A stretch of 36,489 bases of DNA from Microcystis aeruginosa LEGE 91341 (GTDB lineage: Bacteria; Cyanobacteriota; Cyanobacteriia; Cyanobacteriales; Microcystaceae). Positions 34,969 through 36,489 of the stretch are shown in pieces. Each line of letters opens with the position of its first letter. The stretch's first letter is position 1. The stretch spans positions 1 to 36,489 of the forward strand of contig NZ_JADEXY010000024.1 in assembly GCF_015206885.1 (NCBI RefSeq), read 5' to 3'. The position numbers and the translations under genes are program-made. Under the pieces are notes generated by a model. That model worked only from the letters and a program-made list of their open reading frames with translations. It was not told the origin of the DNA and made no database searches.

Positions 34969-36360
34969 TTATTCCCCGGCCACTCCATCTTGACGAGCAG
35001 CGTGTTGAACGGCGGCGGCCACAGCCGTAACTACACGACCATCAAAAACCGAGGGAATAATATTCTCTCGATCGAGATTAGCAGGATTGATCAAAGAAGC
35101 GATCGCTTTGGCCGCTTCCAGATACATATTATCGGTGATTGCCCTAGCGCGACAGTCCAGGGCCCCGCGAAATAATCCGGGGAAAGCGAGAACATTATTA
35201 ATCTGATTGGGATAATCGCTGCGTCCGGTAGCCACCACGGCCACTAAATCATTGATTAATTCCGGTTGAATTTCGGGAATCGGATTAGCCATGGCAAAGA
35301 CGATCGCATTTTTAGCCATTCCCTTGACCATTTCGGGAGTCAATACCCCCGGTGCGCTCACTCCCAAGAAAACATCAGCGCCTTTGAGAGCATCCCCTAG
35401 CTTACCACTGGCGGCCACGGCCCAAGCTTGTTTTTCTGGGGTTAAATCGTCCCGGTTTTGGGAGAGGATACCATGGGAATCACAGAGGGTTATATCTGTA
35501 GCTCCTGCGGTTTTAAAGAGAGTAGCGATGGCGATTCCCGCTGCACCCGCACCATTAATGACGATTTTGACTGTATCAAGCGATTTTTTGACAAATTTGA
35601 GGGCATTAATCAGGGCAGCCAGGGAAACGATCGCTGTACCATGTTGATCATCGTGGAAAACGGGAATATTTAATTCCGCTCGCAGACGTTTCTCGATTTC
35701 AAAACAGCGGGGAGCGCCGATATCCTCTAGGTTAATACCCCCAAAAACCGGAGCGATTCTTTTGACGGTTGCGATGATTTCTTCGGGGTCTTGGGTGGCT
35801 AAACAGATGGGAAAAGCATCAATTCCGGCGAATTCCTTGAATAACATCGCTTTCCCTTCCATTACTGGTAGGGCAGCCTCTGGCCCGAGATTTCCTAATC
35901 CTAATACCGCGCTACCATCGGTCACTACAGCGACGGTGTTGCCCTTGATGGTCAATGAATACACTTGTTCTGGTTGGTGGGCGATAGCGGTGCAGATGCG
36001 ACCAACTCCGGGGGTGTAGGCCATGGCCAGGTCATCTTGGGAGGTGAGGGGAATACGACTTTCAATGGAGATTTTACCGCGACGATGGAGATCGAAGGTG
36101 CGATCGGAAACTTTCAGAAGTTTAACATCCGGTAGAGCTTTAACCGCAGCGATAATCTGTTCCGCTTGGTCGGTACTAGCGGCATCAACCATCACCTCGC
36201 GGGTGCTAATCTTTAAATTGCGTTCGATCAGAGAAATTTGCCCTAAATTCCCCCCGACATCGGCGATCGCATTGAGGACAGAAGCGAAGGTTCCCGCTTG
36301 ATTGGGGATTTCTATCTTGAGACTTAGACTATAGCTAGGATTGGGCGTTAAATGAACCAT
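34969..36360 (-). CDS. Malic enzyme with N-terminal ACT domain (MaeB-type)
   Basis: The enzyme decarboxylates malate to pyruvate with NAD or NADP. I choose the ATG at 36360, with GGAAG upstream; an open frame extends 5 codons further to a TTG. The 463 residues start with an ACT ligand-binding domain (about 1-90, LKIEIPNQAGTFASVLNAIADVGG). The malic core follows, with MAYTPGVGRICTAIA, VVTDGSAVLGLGNLGPEAALPVMEGK, the metal site NLEDIGAP...HDDQHGTAIV and the cofactor fold INGAGAAGIAIA. No phosphotransacetylase domain is present. The ACT domain suggests allosteric control by an amino acid or similar. Cofactor choice is not decided from sequence. Confidence 0.88.
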   Translation of the reverse strand: MVHLTPNPSYSLSLKIEIPNQAGTFASVLNAIADVGGNLGQISLIERNLKISTREVMVDAASTDQAEQIIAAVKALPDVKLLKVSDRTFDLHRRGKISIESRIPLTSQDDLAMAYTPGVGRICTAIAHQPEQVYSLTIKGNTVAVVTDGSAVLGLGNLGPEAALPVMEGKAMLFKEFAGIDAFPICLATQDPEEIIATVKRIAPVFGGINLEDIGAPRCFEIEKRLRAELNIPVFHDDQHGTAIVSLAALINALKFVKKSLDTVKIVINGAGAAGIAIATLFKTAGATDITLCDSHGILSQNRDDLTPEKQAWAVAASGKLGDALKGADVFLGVSAPGVLTPEMVKGMAKNAIVFAMANPIPEIQPELINDLVAVVATGRSDYPNQINNVLAFPGLFRGALDCRARAITDNMYLEAAKAIASLINPANLDRENIIPSVFDGRVVTAVAAAVQHAARQDGVAGE

Positions 36361-36489
36361 GCTGAAGGCTTCCAATACTGATAAATATTGATTATCTTCT
36401 ATCTGTGAGAGACTTTGGTATCTAATCGTGCAGTTTCTTTAGCTATTAGGGTCTCTCTGGGCCTAACACCAGGGGAGCGGGGTGTGGGG

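Noticed and set aside
1-36489. tRNA or rRNA genes
   Set aside because: No tRNA-like cloverleaf or rRNA sequence was recognised in any intergenic region; a tRNAscan run was not possible.

Overview
The window is chromosomal DNA from a cyanobacterium. The evidence is the many GCGATCGC (HIP1) palindromes plus a lineage-specific gene set: a CpcT-type phycobiliprotein lyase, a CrtR-type carotene hydroxylase, MenA for phylloquinone, an EGY-like site-2 protease and a NADH-type GltB. The density of heptamer repeats, small mobile elements and decayed PIN-type toxin-antitoxin loci points to a repeat-rich genus such as Microcystis; that genus call is inference.

Layout. 1-1240: two small cyanobacterial unknowns and an anti-sigma-type ATPase. 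1526-4670: rlmD and herA on the minus strand. 4671-5168: a gene-free stretch with heptamer repeats and a terminator-like hairpin. 5169-8145: menA, a small unknown gene, hrcA and a rhodanese. 8355-8722: an intact antitoxin gene followed by the stump of its PIN toxin. 8736-14362: sbcC, a moaD-like gene and recJ on the plus strand. 14404-15351: an aminopropyltransferase of the ACL5/thermospermine-synthase look. 15550-15680: a 37-bp tandem palindromic repeat. 15739-20242: accA, the rplU-rpmA operon with its terminator, murQ and an EGY-like protease. 20288-22167: two paralogous coiled-coil/membrane proteins around a lipase, ended by a 228-bp MITE with a target duplication. 22234-26222: rplI, cpcT, xthA, two secreted unknowns and crtR. 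26385-27329: a vapBC locus whose toxin is fused out of frame to a headless HigA-like gene. 27444-27830: a small broken ORF, then a structured leader before gltB. 27831-32440: gltB and its terminator. 32468-34200: an AT-rich accessory island with a HEPN-like protein carrying a repeat tail, a decayed Phd/VapC pair not obvious as ORFs, and a hairpin-rich repeat element. 34203-36360: a VanY-type carboxypeptidase and an ACT-domain malic enzyme.

The housekeeping genes do not form one pathway. Many concern DNA repair and recombination (sbcC, recJ, xthA, herA), translation (rplU, rpmA, rplI, rlmD), central carbon and nitrogen metabolism (gltB, malic enzyme, accA) and photosynthetic pigments or quinones (cpcT, crtR, menA). 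The accessory material sits between them. The strongest candidates for something undescribed are the HEPN protein with its 12-residue repeat tail (32468-33754), the nested-stem leader of gltB (27729-27813) and the coiled-coil/lipase cassette (20288-21930). The repeated loss of PIN-toxin 3' ends at three loci is a striking pattern in its own right.
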